This document shows positions 24,892 through 31,953 of a stretch of DNA of 33,345 bases, piece after piece (position 1 is the stretch's first letter; each line of letters begins with the position of its first letter). The stretch lies in assembly GCF_900119365.1 (NCBI RefSeq), contig NZ_FPJO01000044.1, positions 1 to 33,345 on the forward strand, written 5' to 3'. The stretch is from Streptomyces atratus. Its GTDB lineage: Bacteria; Actinomycetota; Actinomycetes; Streptomycetales; Streptomycetaceae. A program made the translations under genes and the position numbers. A model generated the notes under the pieces. The model had not been told where the DNA came from. It saw only the letters and a list, made by a program, of their open reading frames with translations, and did not search any database.

Positions 24892-24930
24892 CGTTTGTTC
24901 AGTGTGGCGAAGGGGGCCTGCTGAACAACG
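24892..24930. promoter_or_regulatory. Spaced inverted repeat between nSTAND and secreted-protein genes
   Basis: CGTTTGTTCAG (24892-24902) and CTGAACAACG (24921-24930) are reverse complements except for one extra T, separated by 18 bp. It lies in the divergent intergenic region and could be an operator for a dimeric regulator, perhaps the HTH of the nSTAND protein. No experiment supports this. Confidence 0.4.
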
Positions 24931-25035
24931 GTGCGGGCGGCTGGACTGGTCGTCGTCGGACCGATCGCCGGGCCGGCGCGGCACAGCGGAACATCCCGCC
25001 GTACGCATCCGTCACCACAACGAAGAGGAACCCGC

Positions 25036-25503
25036 ATGCTGAACATCCGAAAGACCTTCGCTCTTTCGACTGTCGCCCTGGTACTGAGCTCCGGGCTGGC
25101 CATTGCTGCCCCCGCTGCACAGGCGGAGCAGCAGCCGCTCCGTCACCCTGCCGCATCCGCCACCCAGGGAGACGTCACCGTGCAGTCGCGCCGGGACGTC
25201 TGTTTCACCGGGGCCTGCGGCAGCGCGACGGTCACGTCCACCGGTAAGTACAGCGCGAAGGTCAGCATGTCCGTGAAGGACACCGCTTGCCGGGACAACA
25301 AGAAGCCCAAGATTCGTATTCAGGCGAGGCAGTACAGCTCGACCCAGGGCACGTACGTCCACAACGGACCGTGGCACAACTACACCAAGAGCTGCGGGAG
25401 CTACCAGGTGTGGAACAGCACTTTCAGGGGCCAAGACCCGTTGTTGGGCATGCGGGTCCAGATTTGCAACGGCGGCCGTTGCAAGACCTCGTCCTGGATG
25501 TAG
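25036..25503 (+). CDS. Small secreted protein of unknown function
   Basis: A 155-residue protein. ATG 25036 has GAGGAA 8 nt upstream. A clear signal peptide (KTFALSTVALVLSSGLAIAA, cleavage after PAAQA at about residue 31) precedes a mature domain with six cysteines (RRDVCFTGACGSATV; KDTACRDNKKPKIRIQARQY; TKSCGSYQVW; VQICNGGRCKTS). The paired cysteines suggest a disulphide-bonded beta fold. It ends GGRCKTSSWM. No family name is known to me. It is divergent from the nSTAND gene across 247 bp. Confidence 0.75.
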   Translation: MLNIRKTFALSTVALVLSSGLAIAAPAAQAEQQPLRHPAASATQGDVTVQSRRDVCFTGACGSATVTSTGKYSAKVSMSVKDTACRDNKKPKIRIQARQYSSTQGTYVHNGPWHNYTKSCGSYQVWNSTFRGQDPLLGMRVQICNGGRCKTSSWM

Positions 25504-25773
25504 TAACGACACTGACACGAGAGATGACCGGCACCGGCGAGATCCGTAACGGCTTCGTCCAGTCCACCTGCACATCGTCATGGTGTCGAAGGCGACGGCG
25601 CCATCACCGGGCACCTGCACGAAGCCGTGATCGGCACCTCGCCCGTGCCTATGTCATCCCCGTCACCTGACCGGCCCCTGGTCAGGCTGTCCACGCTCGG
25701 CCCCGGCACCGCCCCCCCCCATGGGCACCGCCGGGGCCGAGCACTGTATCGAGCCCCAGGCGCAGGCGGGCGA
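25504..25773. other. Gap between convergent genes
   Basis: No gene is seen. It contains the hairpin at 25695-25742 with a run of nine C in its loop. Confidence 0.4.
25695..25742. terminator. 13-bp hairpin between convergent genes
   Basis: GCTCGGCCCCGGC and GCCGGGGCCGAGC are perfect complements around a 22-nt loop that holds nine consecutive C. It follows the minus-strand broken gene by about 30 nt. Confidence 0.6.
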
Positions 25774-26100
25774 TCAGGCAGATCTCGCCGAAAGCTCCGG
25801 TGTGCCGTCCGGTTCCCGCAGGACGTACCAGTCGAGGAGCTTGACGACGTCGGTCCCGATGTCCCGAGGGAAACCTTTGTCCTGCTCGCCTTCCCGGCCC
25901 GTTCGACGTCTTCGGCGTGGCCTCCGATGACCGCCTCGACAAGTGTGGTGCGCAGGGCCGAGACGGGGACAAGGCCGTCAGTGCTGTCGCTGAGGGCGAC
26001 CGCGGGCCAGCAGGCGAGGTGTGCGGCGGCGTCTCGTTCTTCGTCTTGGAGCGCCCGAAGGCGCTCCTCTCCTTGCGTTCGTCCGCGTCCTGCGGGCTGT
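25774..26100 (-). pseudogene. Unrecognised gene remnant, frameshifted
   Basis: On the minus strand, ALQDEERDAAAHLACWPAVA, then SALRTTLVEAVIGGHAEDVE and, after a one-base shift near 25885, GFPRDIGTDVVKLLDWYVLR ending at TGA 25774 read as one protein end. I do not recognise the family. The helical, charged sequence with an LLDWYV segment looks like a genuine protein and not a shadow. The start was not found. Confidence 0.35.
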
Positions 26101-26178
26101 CGGTGATGATCTTCGTCGGGCGGTGGTGATCACGCGGTTGATCCGACTGCCGCGCGTTGCGAGTATCCGTCGTTCCTC

Positions 26179-26478
26179 ATGACACAGCTGGCGGGCCGGA
26201 CCGTCCTCGACGACGAGGAAAGACAGGCGTCTCCCCTGCTGGCCCGCCAGCTCGTGGCGATTCATGCACGGCAGTTCCACGCACGTGAGGGACATCTTCG
26301 GGTGCCCCGGAAGCACGTCGAATATCTGGAAGGAGGTGCCGCAGTGGGCCGCCAGAACGGCGCTGAGGAGCCTGTGACCGTACGGCTGGGCACCTGGCTC
26401 GACAACGTACGGAAGCGTGCCGACAGGCTCACCGAACAGCGCCGGGCAGACCTCAATGCACTCGGCATGCTCTGGTAG
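26179..26478 (+). pseudogene. Helicase-associated tail with a foreign N-terminus
   Basis: From ATG 26179 the first 27 residues (MTQLAGRTVLDDEERQASPL) are not helicase-like. From about residue 28, ARQFHAREGHLRVPRKHVEY and, later, VTVRLGTWLDNVRKRADRLT are the end of the helicase-associated region. The 118 bp at 26361-26478 nearly repeat 9241-9358, and the protein matches the end of the longer tail at 4914-5131. The frame is open for 99 residues and could be expressed, but its ribosome-binding sequence is weak. A perfect hairpin follows. Confidence 0.55.
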
Positions 26479-26503
26479 AGACGTCTGTTGGGCGATGTGA
26501 CTG

Positions 26504-26539
26504 TGGTGGGAGGCCTCTCCACCGGATGGCCTCCCACCA
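26504..26539. terminator. 12-bp hairpin between the helicase tail and the small minus-strand ORF
   Basis: TGGTGGGAGGCC and GGCCTCCCACCA pair perfectly around a 12-nt loop. It lies 25 nt after the helicase-tail stop and 6 nt after the stop of the 22-residue ORF on the other strand, so it can end both transcripts. Confidence 0.7.
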
Positions 26540-26545
26540 CCAGAG

Positions 26546-26614
26546 TCAGGATGAGGACACGAGGGTTGCCTTGGCGATGTGCTTCGCAACGTCGTACGCC
26601 CACATCTGCTCCAT
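26546..26614 (-). CDS. Possible 22-residue peptide gene
   Basis: A short reading frame, MEQMWAYDVAKHIAKATLVS followed by SS, has a GAGGGAT ribosome binding site 6-12 nt before the ATG. It ends 6 nt before the perfect hairpin at 26504-26539, so it has the signals of a real gene. The peptide is amphipathic (hydrophobic W, V, I, A and K/H residues) and could be a leaderless or regulatory peptide. No modification or export gene is seen nearby. I do not recognise a family, and it may be chance. Confidence 0.35.
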   Translation of the reverse strand: MEQMWAYDVAKHIAKATLVSSS

Positions 26615-26844
26615 CGATATCCCTCTCTGTTTTCGGCGGGTTGATTGAGAGCCAGTCCGGCAGGTTGAACGGGAGCCATTAGTGACCTTGTGAACTCTTG
26701 CGTAGCTTCTATCGGGTTCACTCGAACGTCTGTGACGTGTGGATTGGCCAGCTGGCAGGTGACCATTCGCGTGCGCCGAGCACCCGCACATCCTCAGCAT
26801 CCGGTTGAGGGGCCTCAGTTCGGCGAGGCGATGGTGCTGACTGC

Positions 26845-27030
26845 CTACGGGGGCAGGGATTCAAGCCAAGCGGCGACATTCAGCGACCCTCGCAAGTTCC
26901 CCTGAAACACTCCGGATTTGTCTCGGCGAGCGTGCGACGGATGCGCACGGCTTCCTGGATCGCAGCCAGACCCTCCTCCCGCCGCCCGACCTCCCCCAGC
27001 CAGAGGGCGAGGTTGTTCAAGGACATGGCA
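26845..27030 (-). pseudogene. TPR-protein fragment truncated by an IS6 copy
   Basis: On the minus strand SLNNLALWLGEVGRREEGLA followed by EAVRIRRTLAETNPE is a typical Streptomyces TPR_12 repeat. After a one-base shift at a GGGGAA run, NLRGSLNVAAWLESLPP continues it to TAG 26845. The 5' part is cut at 27030-27031, where the IS6 end begins. Confidence 0.55.
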
Positions 27031-27231
27031 GGCACTGCCACGTTGGCGGGCGGCGTGGGAGGATCCTCGACGTTGATCACGCTGGAGGGGGATCGTCCGT
27101 GGTGAGCGCGTTGCCGTCGTATAAGGGGCACGGGTACCCGGTCGAGGTCATCTCCCACTGCGTGTGGCTGTACTTCCGCTTTCCGCTCAGCTTCCGTGAG
27201 GTGGAGGAGCTGATGCTCCGGCGCGGTGTCA
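27031..27231 (+). pseudogene. Left-end fragment of an IS6-family element
   Basis: GGCACTGCCACGTTG matches the left terminus of the IS6 copy at 32743 (GGCACTGTCACGTTG). From GTG 27099 the frame reads LPSYKGHGYPVEVISHCVWL and FRFPLSFREVEELMLRRGVI, the start of the same transposase. The homology stops at about 27231, where a cold-shock gene fragment begins. The catalytic part is absent. Both copies point the same way. Confidence 0.75.
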
Positions 27232-27385
27232 TTCCGCCTGGGGGCCCTTCTGGCCCTGGGCGACGTCGAACGTCACGACCTGACCCTCCTGGAGCTCACG
27301 TAAGCCCGAGGAGTTGATCGCCGAGCAGTGAGCGAAGACGTCCGCGCTGCCACCGTCCTGAGCGATGAAGCCGAAGCCCTAAACG
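27232..27385 (-). pseudogene. Cold-shock protein fragment
   Basis: On the minus strand, GFGFIAQDGGSADVFAHCSA followed by SSGLRELQEGQVVTFDVAQG and QKGPQAE is CspA-family (cold-shock domain), lacking the N-terminal MxxGTVKWF strand and the last few residues. A stop (TAG) lies just before GFGF. It is a divergent paralogue of the intact csp gene at 31954-32157. The IS6 fragment cuts it. Confidence 0.65.
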
Positions 27386-27526
27386 TCAACACCGAAGGGG
27401 TGGGCAGAGGGAACTTCCGAACCACGACAACTCACCGGGACGGTACGCGGCCGCACACTCCGTCACCAGAGGAATTGCCTGCATCTGTGCGCGGTGCCCG
27501 CCGATGTCCGGCGGGCGCGCACCGCC
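27386..27526. other. Gap between the csp fragment and the MerR gene
   Basis: No gene or clear signal was seen. Confidence 0.4.
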
Positions 27527-27865
27527 TCAGTCCTCGGTCGGCGGCCCTGCCGATTCGGCGGCGCGGCGGTACTCGGCGTTGATGCGCTGCGCCTCTTCCA
27601 GCTGGTCTTCCAGGACGACGATGCGACAGGCGGCCTCGATGGACGTGCCCTGGTCGACCAGTTCGCGGGCGCGGGCGGCGATGCGCAGTTGGTAGCGGGA
27701 GTAGCGGCGGTGGCCGCCCTCCGAGCGCAGGGGGGTGATCAGGCGGGCTTCGCCGATGGCGCGGAGGAAGCCCTGGGTGGTGCCGAGCACCTCGGCGGCC
27801 CGGCCCATCGTGTAGGCGGGGTAGTCGTCATCGTCAAGCCGGCCGTACGAGTCGTCTGCTGTCAC
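27527..27865 (-). CDS. MerR-family regulator of the cold-shock locus type
   Basis: A 112-residue protein. GTG 27865 was chosen because GAGAGG precedes it. YTMGRAAEVLGTTQGFLRAI and RSEGGHRRYSRYQLRIAARA form the MerR helix-turn-helix and wing, and RIVVLEDQLEEAQRINAEYR is the C-terminal dimer helix. No effector domain is present, so it resembles the small MerR-like proteins of Streptomyces. From memory, such genes tend to occur near DEAD-box helicase and cold-shock genes, as here. Upstream on the same strand is a perfect 32-bp palindrome, 27 bp before its start codon. Confidence 0.75.
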   Translation of the reverse strand: MTADDSYGRLDDDDYPAYTMGRAAEVLGTTQGFLRAIGEARLITPLRSEGGHRRYSRYQLRIAARARELVDQGTSIEAACRIVVLEDQLEEAQRINAEYRRAAESAGPPTED

Positions 27866-27892
27866 TTGCACCTCTCTTGTGGAACGCATGGA

Positions 27893-27924
27893 GGGGCCCT
27901 GGTGCCGTACGGCACCAGGGCCCC
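27893..27924. terminator. Perfect 32-bp palindrome upstream of the MerR gene
   Basis: GGGGCCCTGGTGCCGT is followed by its exact complement ACGGCACCAGGGCCCC, with no loop. It lies 27 bp upstream of the MerR start. It could be a leader hairpin, an operator, or a terminator for transcription arriving from either side. Confidence 0.55.
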
Positions 27925-28149
27925 GAAGGAACTACTACACCACCTGCCGGCCCTGATACTGCACCGGCATTCTGTGTCCGCAGACCCGGCCTGGCTGCTG
28001 TCGGGAGTGCGGGGATCGCGGTTGCTTGACCGGAGACCACCTCACTATCGATGTCCTGCGGTACCCGGGCTCAATGCTCCGGCCCGGGCGATCCTGATGG
28101 CGCGGGCTCCTCCGTTCTTCCCTCGGTGATCAACTACCTACCATGGGGC

Positions 28150-28501
28150 ACTGCGTACTGCTGGTACTGCACTACTGCGTACTGCTGGTGATGCGAACTG
28201 CTCAGCGGCCTGTGACAGCGCCGCTCTCCGGCAGCCAGCCCCGTTGCCCTTCCTGCGTCTGCTCTGGCTTGGAACCCCACTGCCGAACTTCCCGGTGCGC
28301 GCGTCCGCAGCCGACGCCTTCACCGAGGTACCGCTCAGTCACTTCACTGCTGGATACTGCGAACTGCACTCACGGGTACCGCAACTTCCATGACAGCGGT
28401 CCCGCTTTGGCGGCCCCTCACTGCGGGCCACCCGGTCCGGCCGTCAGCCCCGTCGCCGTCCTGCAACAACCCTGGCTTCGAAACTCCACTGCCGCACCGT
28501 C
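28150..28501. repeat. ACTGC-rich repeat region in a non-coding stretch
   Basis: The pentamer ACTGC occurs 12 times on the plus strand between 28150 and 28492 (starts at 28150, 28157, 28166, 28174, 28181, 28197, 28279, 28346, 28356, 28363, 28420, 28488), and its complement only once, at 28523 just beyond. A 16-bp direct repeat ACTGCGTACTGCTGGT occurs at 28150 and 28174. Two longer imperfect copies (about 28181-28292 and 28346-28501) share order: ACTGCTGG, CGAACTGC, TGACAGCG, CAGCCCCG, CTGGCTT and CCACTGCCG. No convincing ORF lies here. Iteron-like binding sites or a structured RNA are possible. Confidence 0.6.
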
Positions 28502-28592
28502 CTGCAACTACATGTACTACCGGCAGTTCTTCTCTGCCAGGCCCTGCTGTCTCTCTGGGTTACGAGAGTAACCATAACCACGCCACCACTCA

Positions 28593-28754
28593 ATGTCTAC
28601 TCTGGCCAATAGAGATTTTTGTGTGTCTCGTGAGGAGGTAATCGACCTCGCCGGAGGCTTCGGCTGGCCCGTGGTCAACCGACTCGCGAGAGCGGCCGGG
28701 GTCACCCGCCGGGCTTCTGACGGGAAGACGGGCACTGCTCTTCTCGCTCGGTAG
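28593..28754 (+). CDS. Small HTH-like ORF, possibly a fragment
   Basis: From ATG 28593, MSTLANRDFCVSREEVIDLA continues to GWPVVNRLARAAGVTRRASD and GKTGTALLAR, 53 residues in all. The second half resembles a helix-turn-helix of excisionase type (VNRLARAAGVTRR), but it is short and I do not know the family. It is followed 48 bp later by the GvpU-like gene on the same strand. It has no obvious ribosome binding site and may be the end of a longer gene. Confidence 0.35.
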   Translation: MSTLANRDFCVSREEVIDLAGGFGWPVVNRLARAAGVTRRASDGKTGTALLAR

Positions 28755-28802
28755 CACGAGCGGTCAAGGGGACGAGACGACCCGTGAATAGGATCGGCTC
28801 TC

Positions 28803-29163
28803 ATGTCGAAGCCTGACGAGCTGCTCGTTGACGTCGCCACGCTGGTGGAGTCCGGGCACAGCAATCAGATGTCCCTGACCGTGGTCACCGGTGGTGCTGT
28901 CATCACCGGCCGACTGGCGCCCGAAGCCGTGTGGAGGCAACGGGTGTCGGAGGTCCTGACGGACTCGTCCCGTCTGGGCGAGTTCTCCGCCATGTTCACC
29001 GCTACGACGCGGGGGGGAGGGGCCGCCCGCGTATCTGCACTTCCATATGGCACGGATCCTTCAGGGCACGGTGGGGATCCCGGAGACGGGTGGGATGTAC
29101 CGCGTCTCGATCGCGGATGTCAGCGCCTGGACCATGGGCGACTTCAGCTACTCCGATCACTGA
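28803..29163 (+). pseudogene. GvpU-like gas vesicle accessory protein, frameshifted in a G7 tract
   Basis: From ATG 28803, MSKPDELLVDVATLVESGHS and MSLTVVTGGAVITGRLAPEA match the N-terminal pattern of GvpU-like proteins (LTLxVxGxLIxGxLxxxxxW). The frame breaks at GGGGGGG (29011-29017). One frame over, PPAYLHFHMARILQGTVGIP and MYRVSIADVSAWTMGDFSYS continue the family pattern to TGA 29161. Deleting one G (to six) or adding two restores about 119 residues. No gvpA or other gas-vesicle gene is in the window, so it may be an orphan with another role. A bidirectional terminator follows. Confidence 0.6.
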
Positions 29164-29198
29164 CGTCGCGCCGCGCAGAGAAACTCACCAGTACGCGG

Positions 29199-29232
29199 GA
29201 GGGCCCGACCAGCGTGTGCCGGTCGGGCCCTC
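29199..29232. terminator. Bidirectional terminator between GvpU-like and SCO5918-family genes
   Basis: GAGGGCCCGACC and GGTCGGGCCCTC pair perfectly (12 bp) around a 10-nt loop. It lies 35 nt after the GvpU-like stop and 52 nt past the minus-strand SCO5918-family stop. Confidence 0.8.
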
Positions 29233-29284
29233 TTGGCTGTTCGATTGTCAGCTCGCGCTTCCCATCAGCCAAACGGTCAGACAG

Positions 29285-29596
29285 TCAGACGGCCACCGGG
29301 ACGCCGAGCATCGCGGAGGCGTGCTGGAGCGGGCTGAGGGTGCGGGTGGGCGCGGCGGCCTGGGGAAGGCTGCGGCAGGTGAAGCCGAGCTTGGTCATGG
29401 CCCGGAGGACTTCGTCGGCGCTGAAGTCGCGGCGGTCCTGGCGGGTGATGACCTCGCCGACCTGCTTGACGGGGTAGGCGCGGCGGCCGATGGTCACGGA
29501 CTCGCCGACGACCTCCTCGGGCTTGACGCCCTTCATGGAGTCCAGGACGCCGCTCCTGGTGAGTTCGAACGGGAAGCGGGCGATAACACAGCGCAC
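29285..29596 (-). CDS. SCO5918-family protein
   Basis: A 103-residue protein starting at GTG 29596 with GAGG upstream. MRCVIARFPFELTRSGVLDS, KGVKPEEVVGESVTIGRRAY and PVKQVGEVITRQDRRDFSAD match the small family named for its S. coelicolor member, which from memory lies near a DEAD-box helicase and cold-shock gene. The biochemical role is unknown; the context suggests action in RNA handling in the cold. It is the last gene of the minus-strand cluster, 58 bp after the CBS gene. Confidence 0.65.
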   Translation of the reverse strand: MRCVIARFPFELTRSGVLDSMKGVKPEEVVGESVTIGRRAYPVKQVGEVITRQDRRDFSADEVLRAMTKLGFTCRSLPQAAAPTRTLSPLQHASAMLGVPVAV

Positions 29597-29654
29597 GATG
29601 CCTCACAGGGATCACAGAGAGAGGAAGGAGATTGTTCCGCCGTGGTGAGACGGT

Positions 29655-30053
29655 TCAGAGGGCCAGGGCGAGGACGCCCGACGCGCTGTCCTGTTCGTCC
29701 ACGGCGGACGGGGTAGCGGGCCGGCGGTGGTGCGTGGCGTGCTCGGCCATCATGGTGGCGGGCGCGGTGCGCGGCCCGCGGTCGCTGAGGATGTCGCGCA
29801 GCTGGAGCCGGTCCGTGTAGGCGGGGCCGTCGCGGACGGTGGTGAGCTGGGCCTGGGTGACCAGTCCGGTGCACAGACCGTCGTTGTCGCAGACCCTCAG
29901 GTGTCCGGTCCTGGCGCTGGCCATGACGGACAGGGCGACCTCGACGGTCATGTCGTCGCAGACCTGTGGCCCGGCCGTGTTCATGGTGTCGAGCGCCGTC
30001 CTGGGCACGGGGTCGACGTTCGCCGAGTGGGGCTGCATCTGGACCAGCGTCAC
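29655..30053 (-). CDS. CBS-domain protein
   Basis: A 132-residue protein. GTG 30053 was preferred over the open frame upstream because GGAGG lies about 9 nt before it. TALDTMNTAGPQVCDDMTVE and ALSVMASARTGHLRVCDNDG form a CBS repeat (with G-L-V-T-Q-A-Q-L), and DILSDRGPRTAPATM suggests the start of a second, incomplete one. CBS pairs bind adenosine ligands such as AMP or ATP. It lies 46 bp after the DEAD-box helicase stop and 58 bp before the SCO5918-family gene, so the three genes probably share a transcript. Confidence 0.75.
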   Translation of the reverse strand: MTLVQMQPHSANVDPVPRTALDTMNTAGPQVCDDMTVEVALSVMASARTGHLRVCDNDGLCTGLVTQAQLTTVRDGPAYTDRLQLRDILSDRGPRTAPATMMAEHATHHRRPATPSAVDEQDSASGVLALAL

Positions 30054-30099
30054 AATGTGCCTCCTGCAGAGATGGGTCAGCTTCCGGATCACGCGGTGC

Positions 30100-31659
30100 T
30101 CAGGCCGCCGCGTCGAAGGCGGACTGTCGCCCGCTCACGCGCCGGGCAGCCGTGGCGGGGCTGCGGCGGCCGCGGGAGGCCGTGCCGCGCTTGTGTCGCT
30201 CGGGTGCCGGCGCGGTGATCGTCACGGGGATGCCGGAGGGGGTCCGGGCGCCGGTGATCCGGCGGAGTGCTTCCTCGCCGGAGCGGACCTGGGTGGTCCG
30301 GGGCACGATGCCGGCGGCCGCCATGAGGCGCGTCATGTCGCGGCGCTGGTTGTTGGTGACCAGTGTGACGACCTTGCCGGACTCGCCGGCCCGCGCGGTA
30401 CGGCCGCCGCGGTGGAGGTAGTCCTTGTGGTCGGTCGGCGGGTCCACGTTCACGACGAGGTCGAGGTGGTCGACGTGAATGCCGCGCGCCGCGACGTTCG
30501 TCGCGACCAGGACGGTGACGTGCCCTGTCTTGAACTGGGCGAGGGTGCGGGTGCGCTGCGGCTGTGACTTACCGCCGTGGAGAGCGGCAGCCCGGACACC
30601 ACTGGTGAGGAGGTCCTGGGTGAGGCGGTCCACGGCGTGCTTGGTGTCCAGGAACATGATCACCCGGCCGTCGCGCGCCGCGATCTCCGTCGTCAGCCGG
30701 TGCTTGTCGGCACCGTGCACGTGCAGGACGTGATGTTCCATCGTGGTGACCGCACCCTGGGATGGGTCCACGGAGTGAACGACGGGGTCGGTGAGGTAGC
30801 GACGGACCAGAAGGTCGACGTTACGGTCCAGGGTCGCGGAGAACAGCATGCGCTGGCCCTCGGGGCGGACATGGTCCAGGAGCGCGGTGACCTGCGGCAT
30901 GAAGCCCATGTCGGCCATCTGGTCGGCCTCGTCCAGGACAGTGGTCGCGACCTGGTCCAGCCGGCAGTCACCGCGGTCGATGAGGTCCTTGAGGCGACCG
31001 GGGGTGGCCACGACGACTTCGGTGCCGCCCCGCAGTGCATTCGCCTGCCGGCCGATCGGAATCCCGCCGACGACAGTGGCCAGGCGCAGCTTCACAGCGC
31101 GGGCGTAAGGGGTGAGGGCATCGGTGACCTGCTGAGCGAGTTCTCGGGTGGGAACCAGAACCAGGGCCAGCGGCTGACGGGGCACGGCGCGCCGCCCGGC
31201 GGTGCGGGCCAGCACGGCCAGGCCGAAGGCGAGAGTCTTGCCGGAGCCGGTCCGGCCGCGGCCCAGGACATCACGGCCCGCCAGAGAGTTCGGCAGCGTC
31301 GCGCCCTGGATCGGAAACGGCGTGGTCACGCCCTGCGCGGTGAGCGCGGCCAGCAGGCTCCTCGGCATGTCGAGATCGCTGAACACCTCGACTGCCGGCA
31401 GCGCCGGAGTGATCGTCTCCGGCAGGGCGAACTCTCCCTGCATCGCGGCGGGCCGCCGGCCACCCGAACGGCTCGGACCTGATGAACCGTTCGGACCTGC
31501 CGAACGGTTCGGACCTGCCGAACGGTTCGGACCTGCCGAACGGTTCGGGGCGGACGAACCGAAGCGACTGCCCCGAATCGAACCAGCAGTGGAGTCGTAC
31601 CCGTGGCCGCCGTTGCGGCGGGCACGGGAGGAACGGCTGTTCGTGCGTGTGGGGTTCAT
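30100..31659 (-). CDS. DEAD-box ATP-dependent RNA helicase
   Basis: A 519-residue protein starting at ATG 31659 (GAAGG upstream). The low-complexity basic N-terminus (residues 1-75) carries NRSAGP repeats. The Q motif (PFPIQ, 114-118), motif I GRTGSGKT (135-142), motif Ia PTRELAQQ, motif Ib TPGR, DEAD (243-246), SAT (274-276) and the C-terminal RecA-like motifs (VATNVAARGIHVDHLDLVVN, HRGGRTARAG) are all present, so it should unwind RNA. The tail is basic (KRGTASRGRRSPATAARR). With CspA upstream and CBS and SCO5918-family proteins downstream, it is the likely cold-shock RNA-remodelling enzyme. A gene name such as deaD would be only by analogy. Confidence 0.92.
   Translation of the reverse strand: MNPTRTNSRSSRARRNGGHGYDSTAGSIRGSRFGSSAPNRSAGPNRSAGPNRSAGPNGSSGPSRSGGRRPAAMQGEFALPETITPALPAVEVFSDLDMPRSLLAALTAQGVTTPFPIQGATLPNSLAGRDVLGRGRTGSGKTLAFGLAVLARTAGRRAVPRQPLALVLVPTRELAQQVTDALTPYARAVKLRLATVVGGIPIGRQANALRGGTEVVVATPGRLKDLIDRGDCRLDQVATTVLDEADQMADMGFMPQVTALLDHVRPEGQRMLFSATLDRNVDLLVRRYLTDPVVHSVDPSQGAVTTMEHHVLHVHGADKHRLTTEIAARDGRVIMFLDTKHAVDRLTQDLLTSGVRAAALHGGKSQPQRTRTLAQFKTGHVTVLVATNVAARGIHVDHLDLVVNVDPPTDHKDYLHRGGRTARAGESGKVVTLVTNNQRRDMTRLMAAAGIVPRTTQVRSGEEALRRITGARTPSGIPVTITAPAPERHKRGTASRGRRSPATAARRVSGRQSAFDAAA
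31465..31554 (-). repeat. Five 18-bp tandem repeats encoding NRSAGP in the helicase N-terminus
   Basis: CGAACGGTTCGGACCTGC and close variants repeat five times (starts at 31465, 31483, 31501, 31519, 31537). Each contains CCGAACGGTTCGG or a near version, an inverted repeat with one centre base, so the mRNA can form a row of small hairpins. The repeats encode SAGPNR units in a disordered region. The copy number could vary between strains. Confidence 0.8.
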
Positions 31660-31897
31660 GCAGAACCTTCCTTGTACGGCGCGTATCAAGGAATTCCGCA
31701 GCGTAAGAGCAGCGCGGGGAATCACAGGCACGGACCGAATGGAATGCGAACGTGGCCCACGGGAAATCCGTGTCGGCGTACGCAAAAATGGGAGATGGCG
31801 TGCGAAAAGAATCCGGTGCATCGCCGGGCGCGGCTCCGAGGAGCCTGCGTGCCTCAATATTTTGTTCCCGCAGACGAACCGCTGCGGAAATGCGTGC

Positions 31898-31935
31898 AGC
31901 TGGGGCCCGCACCCCGAGGGATGCGGGCCCCAGCT
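31898..31935 (-). terminator. Strong terminator after the cold-shock gene
   Basis: AGCTGGGGCCCGCA and TGCGGGCCCCAGCT form a perfect 14-bp stem around a 10-nt loop, 18 nt past the csp stop. It separates csp from the helicase operon downstream, so the helicase may have its own promoter between 31660 and 31890. Confidence 0.8.
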
Positions 31936-31953
31936 ACGAAATGCGCGCCGACG

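Noticed and set aside
27393..27582. Short plus-strand frame after the csp fragment
   Set aside because: The translation has no recognisable motif and no ribosome binding site, and overlaps the csp remnant and the MerR end.
28141..28560. CRISPR array suggested by repeated ACTGC and direct repeats
   Set aside because: Repeats are short, imperfect and irregularly spaced, with no constant repeat-spacer unit and no cas genes.
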